Assembly: GCA_021464245.1 (NCBI GenBank)
Contig: JADCRB010000157.1
Location: 785,963-849,962 of the forward strand
Source: Carallia brachiata
Taxonomy: Eukaryota; Streptophyta; Magnoliopsida; Malpighiales; Rhizophoraceae
Direction of reading: 5' to 3'
DNA length: 64,000 bases
Position 1 is the stretch's first letter. The number at the start of each line of letters is the position of its first letter. Under the pieces are notes generated by a model. That model worked only from the letters and a program-made list of their open reading frames with translations, was not told where the DNA came from and did no database searches. The translations under genes and the position numbers were made by a program. This document shows, piece after piece, positions 1 to 12,412 of the stretch.

Positions 1-2445
1 TGGATTCTTAAAGGAAGACCCTCCGGTTGAGAGATAGGAGGAAAATACGCCTGCACAGTGGCTCAATTTCAATCACTATAGAGCAAAGCAAATCAACAAG
101 AACGCTTTTGATGACTATTAAATAGCAGCTTCGAATAGAATACAGCAAATATAAACTTACTTCAGCACATGCTTTAGGGAGAACCAAACGACCAATGCGA
201 CCAGCATCACTTGCACTAAGAACCTTTTCAAATAGTGGTACAATTGTCGAATTTGAACTAAAAGATTACAGGTTAAGGATAAAGTGGTTTAGGTTAGCAT
301 ACTAGCTCGATAGTTATAGAAGTAAATGAATAATGCATAGTAATGTATTATATTCAGACGACACATTGATGGATACTCTCCAGATATTTGCTGCAATTCT
401 TGGTCGGTAATCCTGGGCCAATATCGTGGAAGCAACTGATTCCGTCCCCGCCCTTCAACAGGAGGCCTAGCAACACGTATCTGTGAGACCATACCTGCAT
501 TTACCTCCAACCCTGTAGCGATAGCTGACTTTGGCGGCTTAGGCAATAGATGGCGAGCCCTTGGCCCCTGATGGAGTAAGGAGGATACCTTATTTTGTGC
601 TCTTTCATCAATGACAGCTCCACGAAATGCATTTGGGTTACCTAAAGGACCCAGAGCAATGCTCAAGTTTGTCTCTACCAGAGGATCATAAAGGTCTGTC
701 CCTGTGGTAATTGATTTAATAATCTCTGGTTTGGCAGCTTGAGGAATTCCACTGGATTCTTGGTTAAATTTTGAGAAACCTGCGTTTTCATTTTCTCCCA
801 CTGGAGGTAAATTATCCTCCTGTTTCATTTGCCTAACACAGCCATTTGTCAAAGCATTTTGCAACTGAAGTATGTATCTCATGCCAGTGGGATCAGCATC
901 GTTGCCTAACTGCACAAACTTCCTTTCACCATCCATCAGGTTGTCATCAGGAGCAGTTTGCAGTTCACTGGTATCACTGACTTTTAATGGCCTAACTCCA
1001 TCAGGGCTTCATCTCCCATTTCCTATGCAGATATGATTTAGGAAAGCGAAAAAACCAAAAGAAAAAGAAAAAGAGACAGTAAAGAGTGAAAATATCACAC
1101 CCAAACTTTGTCCAGCAATGAATTAATGCATAAAGAATAACCATTTTTCTGCCATGTCTTACGTGTTGGTGCTCATAAGAAGGAAGTTTGAGCAGAATCA
1201 CTAACATCTTGACACGATACAATTACTGCATCTTTTAAGCGCTTCAAATTTGGTTGCCGATCTCATTATTGCTTTTGTAGTCAAGAGATGCAAACAAAGG
1301 CAGGTGTCAGCAGAAGTGATCCAGGGTCATGTTGGACCACCATATACACAATGCAATGGGTAAATTTTGCAAGACTTCCACATATTGAGACCAGTTTCTA
1401 ATCACAAGTTCATGGTAATACATTGGTGGCCCTAAAGTGTCATGTAAGTATTTGATTACCCTTGGATAGGGTATATCAATGTTTTCGTTGAGATAAGTGA
1501 GGAAAAGCAAATCCTCAAGAAATCTCTAAAAAACTGGCAAAGAGGAATATGTATGAAAAAAAAAAAAGGAAAAAATTTGATCTTACAGAGTTGTCTTGTG
1601 GACTTTTAGAACAGCCAATACACTTTACACCACCTCCGTCAAGTATGTCAACAAGCAACATAGAAGCAATGCATCCACAATGGAGACGCTGTCAATTAAC
1701 AATTCAATTAGATCATGACACAACTGGGGGCTACACATGAGAAGATTAACAAAACAAATACACAACTTTGAACACACAAATTCACCTTGTCACAAGAAGC
1801 GCAATTCCTCCAACCAGATTCCTCCAAGTGGAACACATCACAGAAATTCGATTGCGCGTATGCAGAACTGATATCAGCATAAATCAACACCCCCAAAACC
1901 CCAATCCCCCATTAAAGCCCGGATTAGATTCAACTCATGCGGCGAAGTTATACATTCAAATATAACGTTCAACAAACTTTGTGCCTGAATGGAAAATTCT
2001 AGCTATTACTATATTCTAAAATCGATAATTTTCAAACCTCTTAGATAGGAAAATTAATTAAGAAAGCTCGATTCTGCAGTCCAGTTCCCCACTATTAAAT
2101 TGACAATATCTTTTTCACGCACGTAATTTCATTGTATTTAACGGATTGAAATATAAAAAAAATTTAATAACGTGAAAACGTTAATGCCAAGATAAAAACA
2201 TGTCACACAAGGTGTTCAAACGAAAGGTCAAAGGCAGCAGATAATTAAAAGAATACATGAAAATAAACAAAAGAAAAAAATAATTAAGAAGAACAAGAAG
2301 CAGCGAAGTAAAATTGGAAAAGTAAAGTTTACCCGCACTTATCGCAGAGAGTGGCAAATTGGCCGGATCGCAGAGCCCACCCTTTCGTCCACCGGCTCGA
2401 CGTCGTGGCTCCGCAAAGCGTGTTCATGCAAGTGTTCGACCCCAT
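1..2445 (-). CDS. VAL2: VAL-type B3 domain transcriptional repressor (VAL2/HSL1-like), 5' part of gene
   Basis: Plant VAL proteins bind RY (Sph) elements through a B3 domain and recruit Polycomb and HDAC activity to silence seed-maturation genes and FLC in the nucleus. Readable exons on the minus strand are 2445-2333, 1867-1786, 1688-1587, about 1006-365, 257-161 and 50-1. The start at 2445 gives MGSNTCMN followed by the family's PHD-like zinc domain ([24 protein letters not shown]). The large exon has the VAL signature before B3 ([20 protein letters not shown]) and ends in SGEYPS, which matches VAL2 better than VAL1. The 257-161 exon encodes the B3 start ([20 protein letters not shown]). The gene leaves the window inside B3, so the rest of B3, the CW zinc finger and the EAR motif are not visible. 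The 1688-1587 exon ends in phase 0, but no matching acceptor opens the large exon, so a small exon in 1006-1587 is probably missing from this model. Confidence 0.9.
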
Positions 2446-5400
2446 CCTTAAAATCTCAATTCTATCAACGCCACGACAAGCCAATCGAATTTTCAAAGTC
2501 AAACACAAATCCCTAACAGTCCATTTCCAGGAATCCAAATCCGTAAAAGCCCAAAAAATTGGCCAAACAAAGACCAAAGACCGAAGTCAACAATACGTCC
2601 TCCGAGAGAATAACGAGAAAAAGAAAGCAGAGCTGACCAACCTCTTGTTCGAAGCCGAGGCGACTCTTTAATTCAGTTGATTTTACACTACAACGACGGT
2701 TGCAAAAAGGCGCGCGCGAGTTGTTCGATTTCTGGTTTGTTTACTGTTGGACGTTTGATGAACTGAGATTTGATCCGAGAGTTGACGGAACTCGTGCTCT
2801 CCGGTGGAGAAAGTCAACAGGCGGTTCCCGCGAGGGGAGACGGAAGTCGGCCAATCAAAGTTTCAATAATACAGAAATGCTTCTGCATGCACAAAGAGAG
2901 AGAGAAAGAGAGAAAGAGGGGGTTTGGTGCTCGACCACAAAAAAAAAACATTGCATGCACGATGATGCTTCAAGACTGGGCGACCTCGCCTACATTTCCT
3001 TTTCCCCACTTACCCTCTTGAGTTGAAACTGTCATATTTTTTTTTGGTACATCGTTGAGACTTCGCACTTCTCTTTCCAATTCTTTATTGCGTTTTTTAT
3101 TTTTCACCAACATTCTCTATCTTCTACTCATTTAATTGATGGAGACATAAACTAGTAAACAAATGAGGTAACGTAAACTGAAGGCAATCTCATTCGTGTA
3201 ACTTTTTTTTTTTCATCCGAATCATTCATTCATGTAACAGAAAATTTAAATTCCAAGCTTTTAAGGCGTCGTTTTTAAATTCGGATTAAAGTCAGATCTG
3301 ATTTCGAGTTCGGTTTAGCAGTTAAAAGTCAGACCACTAAGCTAATTCTTGTTTTAAAGGGTAATTAATAGCTTTATATTATGCTTTGTTTCTTAATAGG
3401 TCATTTTAAACTCGAATAGGAATAATTAGAGTTTAAAGTGGTTTTTAGATATCGAGATTTAGTAATAAAAAATCTTTATATTATATAAAAATAAATAAGA
3501 TGTTATTAACATAATATTTAAGTATATATTTATAAATATTTTTAATAAAATAATATAATTATATTCAACTATTTAAAAAAAATAAGAAATGAAATTTTTA
3601 TCATTGATCAAGCTCATTCTCTAGTTTGATCAGATTGGTCCGATTATTCAAGTCAATCAGGTCAAACGATTTTTTTTTAATCACTTTCTTGTCTAATTAG
3701 ATAAAAAAAAAAAAAGAGACCAATTTAAATTTTAAGTCACCAAATATTATCAAGTCAATTTGATTTTTAAACTATGTTTCATGACATAGTTTTGTAATAA
3801 TTGGTTTGGAGACGATATAGAAAAGGTTTGGTGAAACGTGCAGTTTAGTGATAAAATTATTAGACTTTTAATTTAATAATTAGAATTTAAACGAAACCAA
3901 AATGTTGCGAGCAATTTCGGTGTACAGTGATAAAAAGATGATTTTTTTGGAAGGAGTAATGTTAAATATTTTAAAAATCGTATTATAAAATATTTTAAAA
4001 TATATAATTATGAAAAAAATTGTTAATTTTTTTAATATTATTAAATTAAAAAAAATTAACTAATTTTTTATAATTATATTTTAACATATCTTATAATACG
4101 ATTTTTAAATATTGAGTATTACTTTTTTTTCAAAGGAAAAAGAAAAAGAAGAAAACGAAAACGGCTTGAAAAAATACGGCAGCAGGACAGCACAGGAGCG
4201 TAAAGTGCGCCACTAGGGTGGCGTTTTTCTAGATCTTTATCCTAAATCGCATTCCATGGCATATTTCGTGCGAGAGCAACAGATGAAATTACCAAAAAAC
4301 TTCAGGTCAAGTAAAAGCAGGGCACTATTTTGCCACCTGTTAACGGGATATAATTCGGCTATTTCAATTTTTTTTTTTTTACAAAGTTGTTATCATGACG
4401 TCATATTACGAGATGATTATGTCATAACGTGAAGTGCGTGAGACACATTACCTACCGCTGAAACTGAAACAGGAAAGGGGGACGCTAAAACTCACGCGCC
4501 CTGAAGACTTACAGGTCAAGTCTGGCGACCGAGCATGCGCGCGTGCGGAAGGCCCCTGGAATCATTACTGCTGTACTGTCTCTAGTGCTCATACGAGGAG
4601 AATTGTTTGATTGGCTCTAACAAGTAACCGATAATAAGCACGCCGTCACTACGTGACCATTGGACAAGTAAAGTGCACGCAAATACCATGTGCTGTATAT
4701 TAGCAAATTTTTTTGGATTCTTTTTCTTTTGGGTAAATTTCTGTTTATTTTGTTGGTTCAGTTTTAGTAATCATGTAGTAAATTTGTGGATAGTAGTCCT
4801 CCCCGTTCAAAATGGGGGAGGCAATTTTAGGCCCAAATTAAAATTGGTTCGCCGATTGCCTTCTATTTGATTTAAGGTTTCCGAGAAAAGAATCTTGCTT
4901 GGTAGAGCTTGTAGGGTGCAAGTAAGCTAATCTGGCAGGTTGGATTTGATTTGAGTAGAAGACATTTTGGTTTGGCCCAAGACCATTCATGGCCAAGTAA
5001 AGCTATAGATGTATGGGACCCACAAGATAATAGACATAAATATGTATATGTGTAAATATCGATTAAACTGTTAAGAGTTCGACTTTTGATGTACTCTATT
5101 TTGAATTTAATTTGTATTAAATGTTGTTAGAATCTTTTATTAATAAATGATACATGAATCTTACAATAAACTCTTGATAATCTATAGACACTCTTTAACT
5201 CTAAATTAGAGACATTCCTTGTATTTATAGTTCTAAATTTTTTAAAAATAAAAATAAATATGTATGATGACATGAAATTAAGATTATATAGTTATAAACA
5301 TTAATTGTAATTTTTACGTTTATTTGTATGTAAAGTTAACGATTATAGTTAAATAAAGTGTATTTGTGTTAAAATTGTATTTATTTTTGATGTCTCAACT

Positions 5401-6207
5401 TCAAGAAAATAGCCAACATTATCCCCATCTCTTCAGCCACTGTAGATCGTGCCGTCTTTTCACGCACAGCCTAGTCCACAAAGAATGTTGATGGTTGCAT
5501 TAGTCTAGTTGATAACGCTCCCAGTCATGATTAGATTCAACGATCCCGCTAGAAGCAGTTTCAATCCATCGACGAATTCCGGATCCGAACTGGCACACCC
5601 AGATGCAGTGCAAGTTGAGTCACGTTAGCGTAGATTGGTTTTTCTTTTTTTTTTTTTTTTTAAAATAAAAAAGTAGAAATGATACGGTTCAATTTTACAA
5701 CAAGGGAAGATTATATCAAATAAAGGAGAAATATATGAGAACGTTCGCTTAATCTTATTAATCATAATAAAAATTTAAACTCATGACTTTAAACATGAAA
5801 ATGAACTAACTCTTTCAATCTTTGGTCGTTGTAAAGTGGACTTCAAGTCTAGGAAAGATCTTGACTGAATTTGGGCCAATGTTGGATTGGGCTGAAAAGT
5901 CTGGAGGAATCGGCCCAGACCAAAGTGTAGGCCTGGTGACAGGGGAATTGTTTGACCGGAGGAGCTCCCAGCACAGCTCCACCGTGTCAGTCGGAGGAGG
6001 CAGAGCTCAGGACGCCCAATCAAAGAAAAATAATAAATAAATAGCCTCCCTTATCTGACTGAGACAGAGAGACTCGCTCGCCGGCTCTTTCTTTTAGTCT
6101 TACCATTGAAGAACTGCAATCAAAACAATTTTCTTTTTTTTTTTTTTAATAATTTTCTTTCCCTTTTTACTATTTGTTGGCGTTGGCTTTCCCAACGAGT
6201 AATATTC
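2446..6207. other. Intergenic region between the divergent VAL2-like and EF-P genes
   Basis: About 2446-2750 should hold the VAL2-like 5' leader and core promoter. It is GC-richer than the rest and is followed by a GA-rich run near 2897-2922. From 3030 to 5400 the sequence is AT-rich and contains a fold-back MITE (3955-4122). A short GC-richer island (about 4380-4680) has a perfect TGACGTCA palindrome near 4395. No protein-coding exon with homology or consistent splice sites was recognised. The segment about 6040-6207 is the likely EF-P 5' leader. Confidence 0.6.
3955..4122. mobile_element. Fold-back MITE, ~168 bp, AT-rich
   Basis: Two roughly 75-80 bp arms form a long imperfect inverted repeat. 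The left arm begins agtaatgttaaatatttt. The reverse complement of the right arm begins agtaatactcaatatttaa. Both then contain aaaaatcgtattataa. There is no coding capacity. The arm sequence recurs, inverted and solo, near 45590-45685, which supports a repeat family. The superfamily cannot be assigned and no clear target duplication was seen. Confidence 0.65.
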
Positions 6208-8724
6208 ATGGCGGGAACCTCAATCTTTGTTCCCTGTTCGGCTTATTTCATCTTCCGACGTTCACCGTCGAAGCCGTTCATTCTTCGAATGCCGAGTTTC
6301 CCCAAACCAATTTCGCGTCCCATTTTTCCCAGTAACGCTTTAGCTCGTTTCTATGCACTTTCAAATAGCATTTTCCTATCTTCAGGTGTAAGCTTGTTAT
6401 TATTATTATTATTATTTTTTTGTTCTTTTTGCTCTTGCAGAAATTTTCGCATTGTCCAGCAACGACATAAAAGTGGGTACCAACATTGAAGTTGATGGAA
6501 CTCCTTGGCGAGTCCTAGGTTCCTTTTCTTTAACATTTGCCTACAGTGTTTTTTTTTTTTTGGTTGGTATTTGTGTCCTTGGTAATTGTGTGTGTTTGTG
6601 TGTTTTGTAGAGTTTCTTCATGTGAAGCCTGGAAAAGGGGCAGCATTTGTCAGGACTAAGTTGCGCAATTACATAACTGGAAACACTGTCGATAAAACTT
6701 TCAGAGCAGGATCCACGGTCAGTTAGAATTTCTTTTCCTAGCCGAAATAGAATCCTGATGATATGTTCTGTTCTAGACTGTGCCACCCTTTTGCTCACTT
6801 GAAACCGAACTGCCCTGATTATATGCTGTTTATCCTGTCCAAAGTCCAAACTTGGCATGATACGAAAGTGTTGATGTAACCTCCATGTTGCTCAATGGGT
6901 ACTTAATTTGGTGGCATTGTAGCTGAATGCTTATATATGTATGTTTTTAACGCTGGCTTAAACTATGTCTTGTGTTTGATGAATTGACTCTGAGGAAATA
7001 TCGTGAATATAGTTATTTTGTTGGAATATTCCTTGAAGTCTCATTTTGATAGCAATAATTCAAAATATGTGTATGATCAGTGTGATATTAGTAACTCTGA
7101 ATCATTCTTAATAGTACTACAAATGCTTTGTGGAAGTTGCATTTTGGTTTATGGAAATTGAGGCTCCGCTCCTGGATAAACTTTTGGAAATTTCATTTTC
7201 ATTTTGCTTGAAGCCTGCTACAATGTTTGCTTCATCCTGTGCTGATTAGCTTGTTCATTTCTAATCTCTACGATTCCCGGAAAATTAAATTCCTTCTTAT
7301 TAGTGTACCGTGCTACTTTTGATGGCACAATTATGCAGTCTCAGCCATTAATGGGTTTCCTTTCGTTATTTGATGTCTCACCATATCATAGAGTATTGAT
7401 CATTTTAGAGAGGATGTTTGTTCTTTTTTTCCTTTTTTTTTTCCCCCTTCTTTTCCTACTTCTCTACTATTATCTTTTTAGATTGATGAGGCAGATGTAT
7501 TCAAAGAAACAAAGCAGTTCACATATAAAGATGGTTCTCAGTATGTCTTCATGGACCTGGTAATGCTTATTATACATTTTATATGATTTCTAAGCAACTA
7601 TGTTCGATGCTCTTTTTCTTTGCTTTTCTTTTTTCTTGTTCAAAACGACCAGGTATACATTGTCAAAGCTCCTTATTGGTGCATGAATATTCCCTGCTGC
7701 ATATTTTGACTATAATTGTTGAGTTGCACGAGGGGGAATGATAGGTTGATTTAATAGACGTGACATCAAATTTTTTCTATCGAAGTCTGTAGACATGTCA
7801 TTGATTATCAATAATATAGCACGCATATAATTGGATTATACTCTATAAACATTATACCTATCTAAAATGTGTAGTTCGCTTTGATGTCAGAATACATTTG
7901 AAGAAATCCGTCTTAATGCATCAGACGTTGGAGAAAAGACGAAATGGCTGAAGGAGGGAATGGACTGCAATTTGCTATTTTGGAATGGAAAAGTATTCTA
8001 ACATTTCCTTCACTTTATCATATCATTGGTTGCCACATAGTTATCAGAAAAGAAGCATCTTGAGATAAAGGAGAGAGTTCCCAGTTGTTTCAACATCGCT
8101 TGACATTGGAATTGACACAATAAATAGATCATTGTCATGATTTTTGTGGTGTTGTTGCTTAGCAGTCTGTTATTTGTCCTTTCGCAGGTTATTGATTTTG
8201 AACTTCCAATCACAGTGCAGCTGAAGGTTGTTGAAGTAGATCCCGGTCTGAAGGGAGACACTGCCCAAGGTGATAGTTGCAGCTTTCTGCTGTACAATAT
8301 TTGTGGGTCTAAACTGTCCTACTTGTATTTAATATGCAGAGTATCTGTTACATGTCGCATTTCACTGAATCATTTACACCAGATGGAGTTAAAAAGGAAG
8401 TGAGAAAAAGCTCGAAATTGTCATCATCTAACCCATCATGTGCTTGGTTATCACATAGCATCGCTGGATACCAATGGTCCAACGGGATAGGGCTCATTTG
8501 CACTCGATTTTTTCCTTGCAGTTTTTGTGTGTTTATTTCTTAATTACAGCATGCCTTCAGTCTTCTTTGTGGACTTACTATTGGAAATCATGTTATATGT
8601 CACAGGTGGATCAAAACCAGCAACACTGGATACAGGTGCTGTTGTTAATGTTCCTCTCTTCGTTAACGTAGGGGATGAGATATTGGTAGACACGAGAACT
8701 AGGCAGTACATGAGCCGGGCTTAA
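6208..8724 (+). CDS. Elongation factor P (EF-P), predicted plastid-targeted
   Basis: EF-P binds stalled ribosomes between the P and E sites and helps peptide-bond formation at proline stretches. Plants keep a bacterial-type copy for organelles. Seven exons join with consistent phases: 6208-6385, 6441-6518, 6611-6717, 7482-7559, 7891-7992, 8188-8269 and 8606-8724, giving 247 aa. Residues 1 to about 60 are rich in Ser, Arg, Phe and Pro with few acids, like a plastid transit peptide. The KOW-like domain I follows ([18 protein letters not shown], then [10 protein letters not shown] with the tip Lys region), then the OB-fold domains II and III ending in [17 protein letters not shown]. Use of the donor at 6386 is decided by phase, because the alternative at 6388 breaks the frame. 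The ATG at 6208 is preferred over an upstream in-frame ATG at 6106 that would add a poly-Phe stretch. No frame damage was seen. Confidence 0.95.
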
Positions 8725-9829
8725 CCTATACTCCTGATATTACATTTTAATCGGCCCCTATAACAGAAGAGTCGTACATTACGGTTTCATGCTTTTGTAG
8801 TTTATTTTTATGCATACATGATTTGGAATTTGTAATACTACAAAGTTCTTTTTGGGTTAATTGGCTACGGGACTAAAGATCTACAGGAATAAAAGTTTCG
8901 AATTTGAGTTTCTCTTTTTTTCTTTTTAAATTGGTTTTGATTCGGACTCAAACCCAAGAAATTTATTCCTCGATTGTATATTTTGTCTCAGGCAGGGCAA
9001 GACGGTTTTCCAACTATTTAGACCTGCAGACTGTCTTTCTTTTTTTCTTTTTTTTTTTTTTAAATTTCTTTATGAGTTGGAGTTCAGTTGGTAGAAAAAA
9101 GAGAATGAGGGTTAAGAGGTAGGAGATTGAACCTTAGACCTGGCGGTTGGAAACCTGTAGACTAGTGAACTGGCGAAGCCTACATCAAATGGGCTTTAAG
9201 AAAGCGCCTTACCGCCTTACGCGCACTAATAGGCTGTCATGTTCAAAATATTTGGTTGGTCCAGCAAATGGATACCAAGTAACTTACGAGATTGGGGTCT
9301 GGATTTTCGCCCGATGGTCACCCCATAACCAACATCGAGCCGTTTTGCCCGTCCACCTCTCCGTTGCAGGCTTGCAGGCTTCCAGCAGCGAGATGACAAT
9401 GCCAATCGTCAAGCAGTTTCCTAGATCAACACCTGTGACCTGCATCTCTTCTTCTTGTCTGTCTTTTACGTCTGTTCTAGTCCGACAAGCTGTGTAAAGA
9501 TTATTATTATTATTATTAGTGGAGTCGAAGTGTTCTGTAATCAGTAATGGGTAGAAATGAATCAGCGGGTGGAAAACTTGACAACACCGGAATCGTCTTT
9601 TCCCTACAGAAAATCGGCTGAAATTTGCCATCATGTACATCGTTGTTCTTGCAAGTGGTAAAGAAACGATTGATAACCGGGCAAAGCAAAGTTTATATGA
9701 GAGAAATATCTTACAGGCATCCCATCCCACTTCCCCTGTTCACCCAATCCCTTTCACAACCACACTTCCAGACTGCATTTTAATCTTGGGCTGGATTTTT
9801 TTTTGGGGGGGGGGGGACATGCTGCATGT
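8725..9829. other. EF-P 3' flank and repeat-like intergenic DNA
   Basis: The EF-P 3' UTR probably lies in the first 100-200 bases. Around 9070-9150 a box-A-like GTTGGTAG followed by a GAGATTGAACC box-B-like motif suggests a weak tRNA-derived SINE fragment. A (TTA)n tract (about 9500-9520) and a G11-12 homopolymer (about 9805) are present. No convincing exon was found. Confidence 0.4.
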
Positions 9830-10153
9830 TTAGAAAGCACGGACAGGCAGGATGGAATACCTTATCAGGAGCTTGAAGTGGGTTTTGTGCTAGAGTCTGC
9901 TTTGGCAAGTGAACTTGAATCAGCTGCAGGTTGGGATCAAGGGTGGGACGATGACTTGGAAGAGAGAATGCAGTTAAGTCAGCAGGCCACAAGACGTAGG
10001 AAACGTATCAGCGAATGGCCTTACGACTAGGTCTCCAAACCCAGATGGATGGGAAAACGATTGGGATAGATTAGAATTTTGCAAGGACAATGGAATGGCG
10101 TCCTCTACCAGCTGATCCTGAAGGTGGACAATGACCATGAAAAAAAAAAAAAA
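9830..10153 (+). pseudogene. Probable retrocopied 3' fragment of an unidentified gene, ending in an A-tract
   Basis: From about 9832 a protein-like stretch reads ESTDRQDGIPYQELE and then a Trp/Asp-rich segment (GWDQGWDDDLEE). After about 9966 the sensible reading moves to other frames: an in-frame TAG appears and an NPDGWENDWD-like end is recovered by shifting frame. The fragment stops in a 13-base A run at 10140-10152, as expected for reverse-transcribed mRNA. I do not recognise the parent gene with certainty. It could also be a decayed terminal exon rather than a retrocopy. Confidence 0.4.
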
Positions 10154-12412
10154 GAAAAGGGTAAACGAACTAGGAATAGATACAGGAAATGTAAAAGATG
10201 TGAAATGTAGGAGTATAAATCAATCTACCGTTTGTCAATTTTGACATTTGTAGGAGGCCATACAAAAATAACAGTTCAGTGGGTATTTTTATGTCTGAAA
10301 GAACAGATATTTTATGCCTTCCTGCTTTTACCAAAATGTAAAATTTTGCTTGGCCTCGTTTGTTTTTTAGATCTTCAGACTAAATTGTGATATAAATGCA
10401 GTTGTCCTGACTTTGCCCCAGTTTTCAGTAGCAGAAAACCCGTCTTTATTATATAATCCACGTTTAGGTTTAATGTCAGTGCTCATAGACTGCAGCAGAG
10501 TAAGCACTAAAATGGATGCGACTGTAAAGCCGAAACAAGCGTATTGGTGCTCGTCGTGAAAAGTTAGTTGGCATTTCTTTCATCTTTTTCCTTCAGCAGG
10601 TCCCATGAATTGGAGTCACATCATAAGAGATAGAATCACAATTCCTGCTTTCCACTGTAATCTCGGATTTGGTCTCTAGATAGAAAAACGTTTATGACTT
10701 GAGTAAGACCACGTAGATATATACAGGAAACAAACATTTAATCCAACAATAATCAAGAGCTGTTTTTTTCTTTTTCAAATTTAATTTATTTTTATGATTG
10801 AATTGTCAAGATTATTACTTATTCACTGTGTGTTCACGTACTCAAAAAGTATTTCCATTATGGCTTTATGCCATTGGATTTCCACCTCCTTTTACCATAC
10901 CATACTTTCCGCCTTCTCAAATTTTCACCTTCAACAGTCTGAGGCCCAGTGTTTTATTCTTGCTCGTGTCATCAACCCAAAGACTAACTCTCTTTTCCCC
11001 CGTCACTTGAATGAAAAAATGTCCAATTGTCCACACAGAAGACGACCATTGCGTCACTTTTTTGTCAAGCAGGTGCCAATTGAAAATGGTGGTGGGAAGG
11101 GCTTGGAGACCCTATCAAGAGAGTGCTAGAAAGAAAGCATTACTTTGCAAAGAACATGCTCACCTTTTTTTTTTTTTTTCACTTCACACCGCATAAGCAT
11201 TGAAAATCATGTAAAGTTTCCACTTCAAAGCACAACATCATTGCCGTGCACTAATTTTGCCACGCTAAAAGCGCATATAAGGTTTGCTTTTTCAGGACCT
11301 CCATGTGAATTACTTTGATGATGTCCATGTCAGGCGCATTTATTTGGTTCCTCTTTGAGGGTCCAGCACCATTTGATTGAGTTAAAACACTTAAACTTGA
11401 CATCTAAGTTTTAATCATTAACGCTACATGCTGAGACTGATGGCTTGTTAAAGTTTAAAAATGCACTGCCTTGTCTGAACCAACTTTGAAGGAGCACTTT
11501 GCCAGTATATCTATCTTATCCTATGCTCCATAAGATAATAGTGAACTCACTATACATGTAAGCAATTTCTCGTCGTCTCTTCTATAGAAAAAAAAAAAAA
11601 AATAGCTTACTTGAGTGTAGCTTTGGATTATCAAAATACATGTTTCACCCAAGGGTGCCTGGCAATTTCAGTCTTAGCAATTATAAGTAAATGCAAGAAA
11701 CTGCTTTTCTCCAACTGTCACAACATCCAATTCCTTTTGTCCATTCCCTTGTATTTGGTATTGTTGACTTAAAATGTTGTTAGGGGACTTGTATTTTTCA
11801 GTTCTCTGATTCTTCATATTCCTTTTGCTTTTCATTCTACTCCTATCACATCCAAATAATTTCTTTTTATTTATTATTTAACAAATTGTCCATCCAATAC
11901 TTTATTCGATTCTTTGGACCCATTAGTGGGCTCGCGGCTCGTAAAGTAATGATCCTTCTTTATTTGAACAGGACGATAAAGATGCAAAACGCCACCTACA
12001 TGGAATGAATACAAACCATAATAAAACAAAAGTCAGATTTAGTTAAAATATATCCGATCATCAGGAGAATAAAAATATATCATTTATCATGCGATATCCT
12101 GACTGCCTTACCTTGGAATGTACCTAAATAAACACCTGCTCTTATATTGAACCGGTGAAAAGGAATCCGGTATCAGAGATAGTAATGAAATTACAATAAC
12201 GAAAAAAAAGCCAGCATTACACAACTAAAATTTTACTTGAAAGGGGAAAAAAAGAAAAGGAAAAACTACTTTTTTGAGCATTGACCAAAGGAGCCTAAAA
12301 TTACAACAAAATCCATTATATTCTTTTTGTTCTTGTGAGAAAGCAAACCGGATTCTTCTTCGCCGGAGAAAGCAAATTCTGTTGTTTCTTTCTTGAACTA
12401 CACAAGTTCAGT
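10154..12412. other. Intergenic / PXC2 3' flank
   Basis: This contains the 3' UTR side of the minus-strand PXC2-like gene (about 12200-12412) and moderately AT-rich DNA. Short open frames near 10794-11196 have no domain signature and overlap each other. No repeat or RNA gene was recognised. Confidence 0.4.

Noticed and set aside
5781..6040. Opposing 72-80 aa frames just before EF-P
   Set aside because: Both strands are open over the same bases, with no domain; more likely promoter and 5' leader.
9284..9730. 148-aa minus-strand open frame
   Set aside because: No domain, low complexity from the (TTA)n tract, and surrounded by repeat-like DNA.
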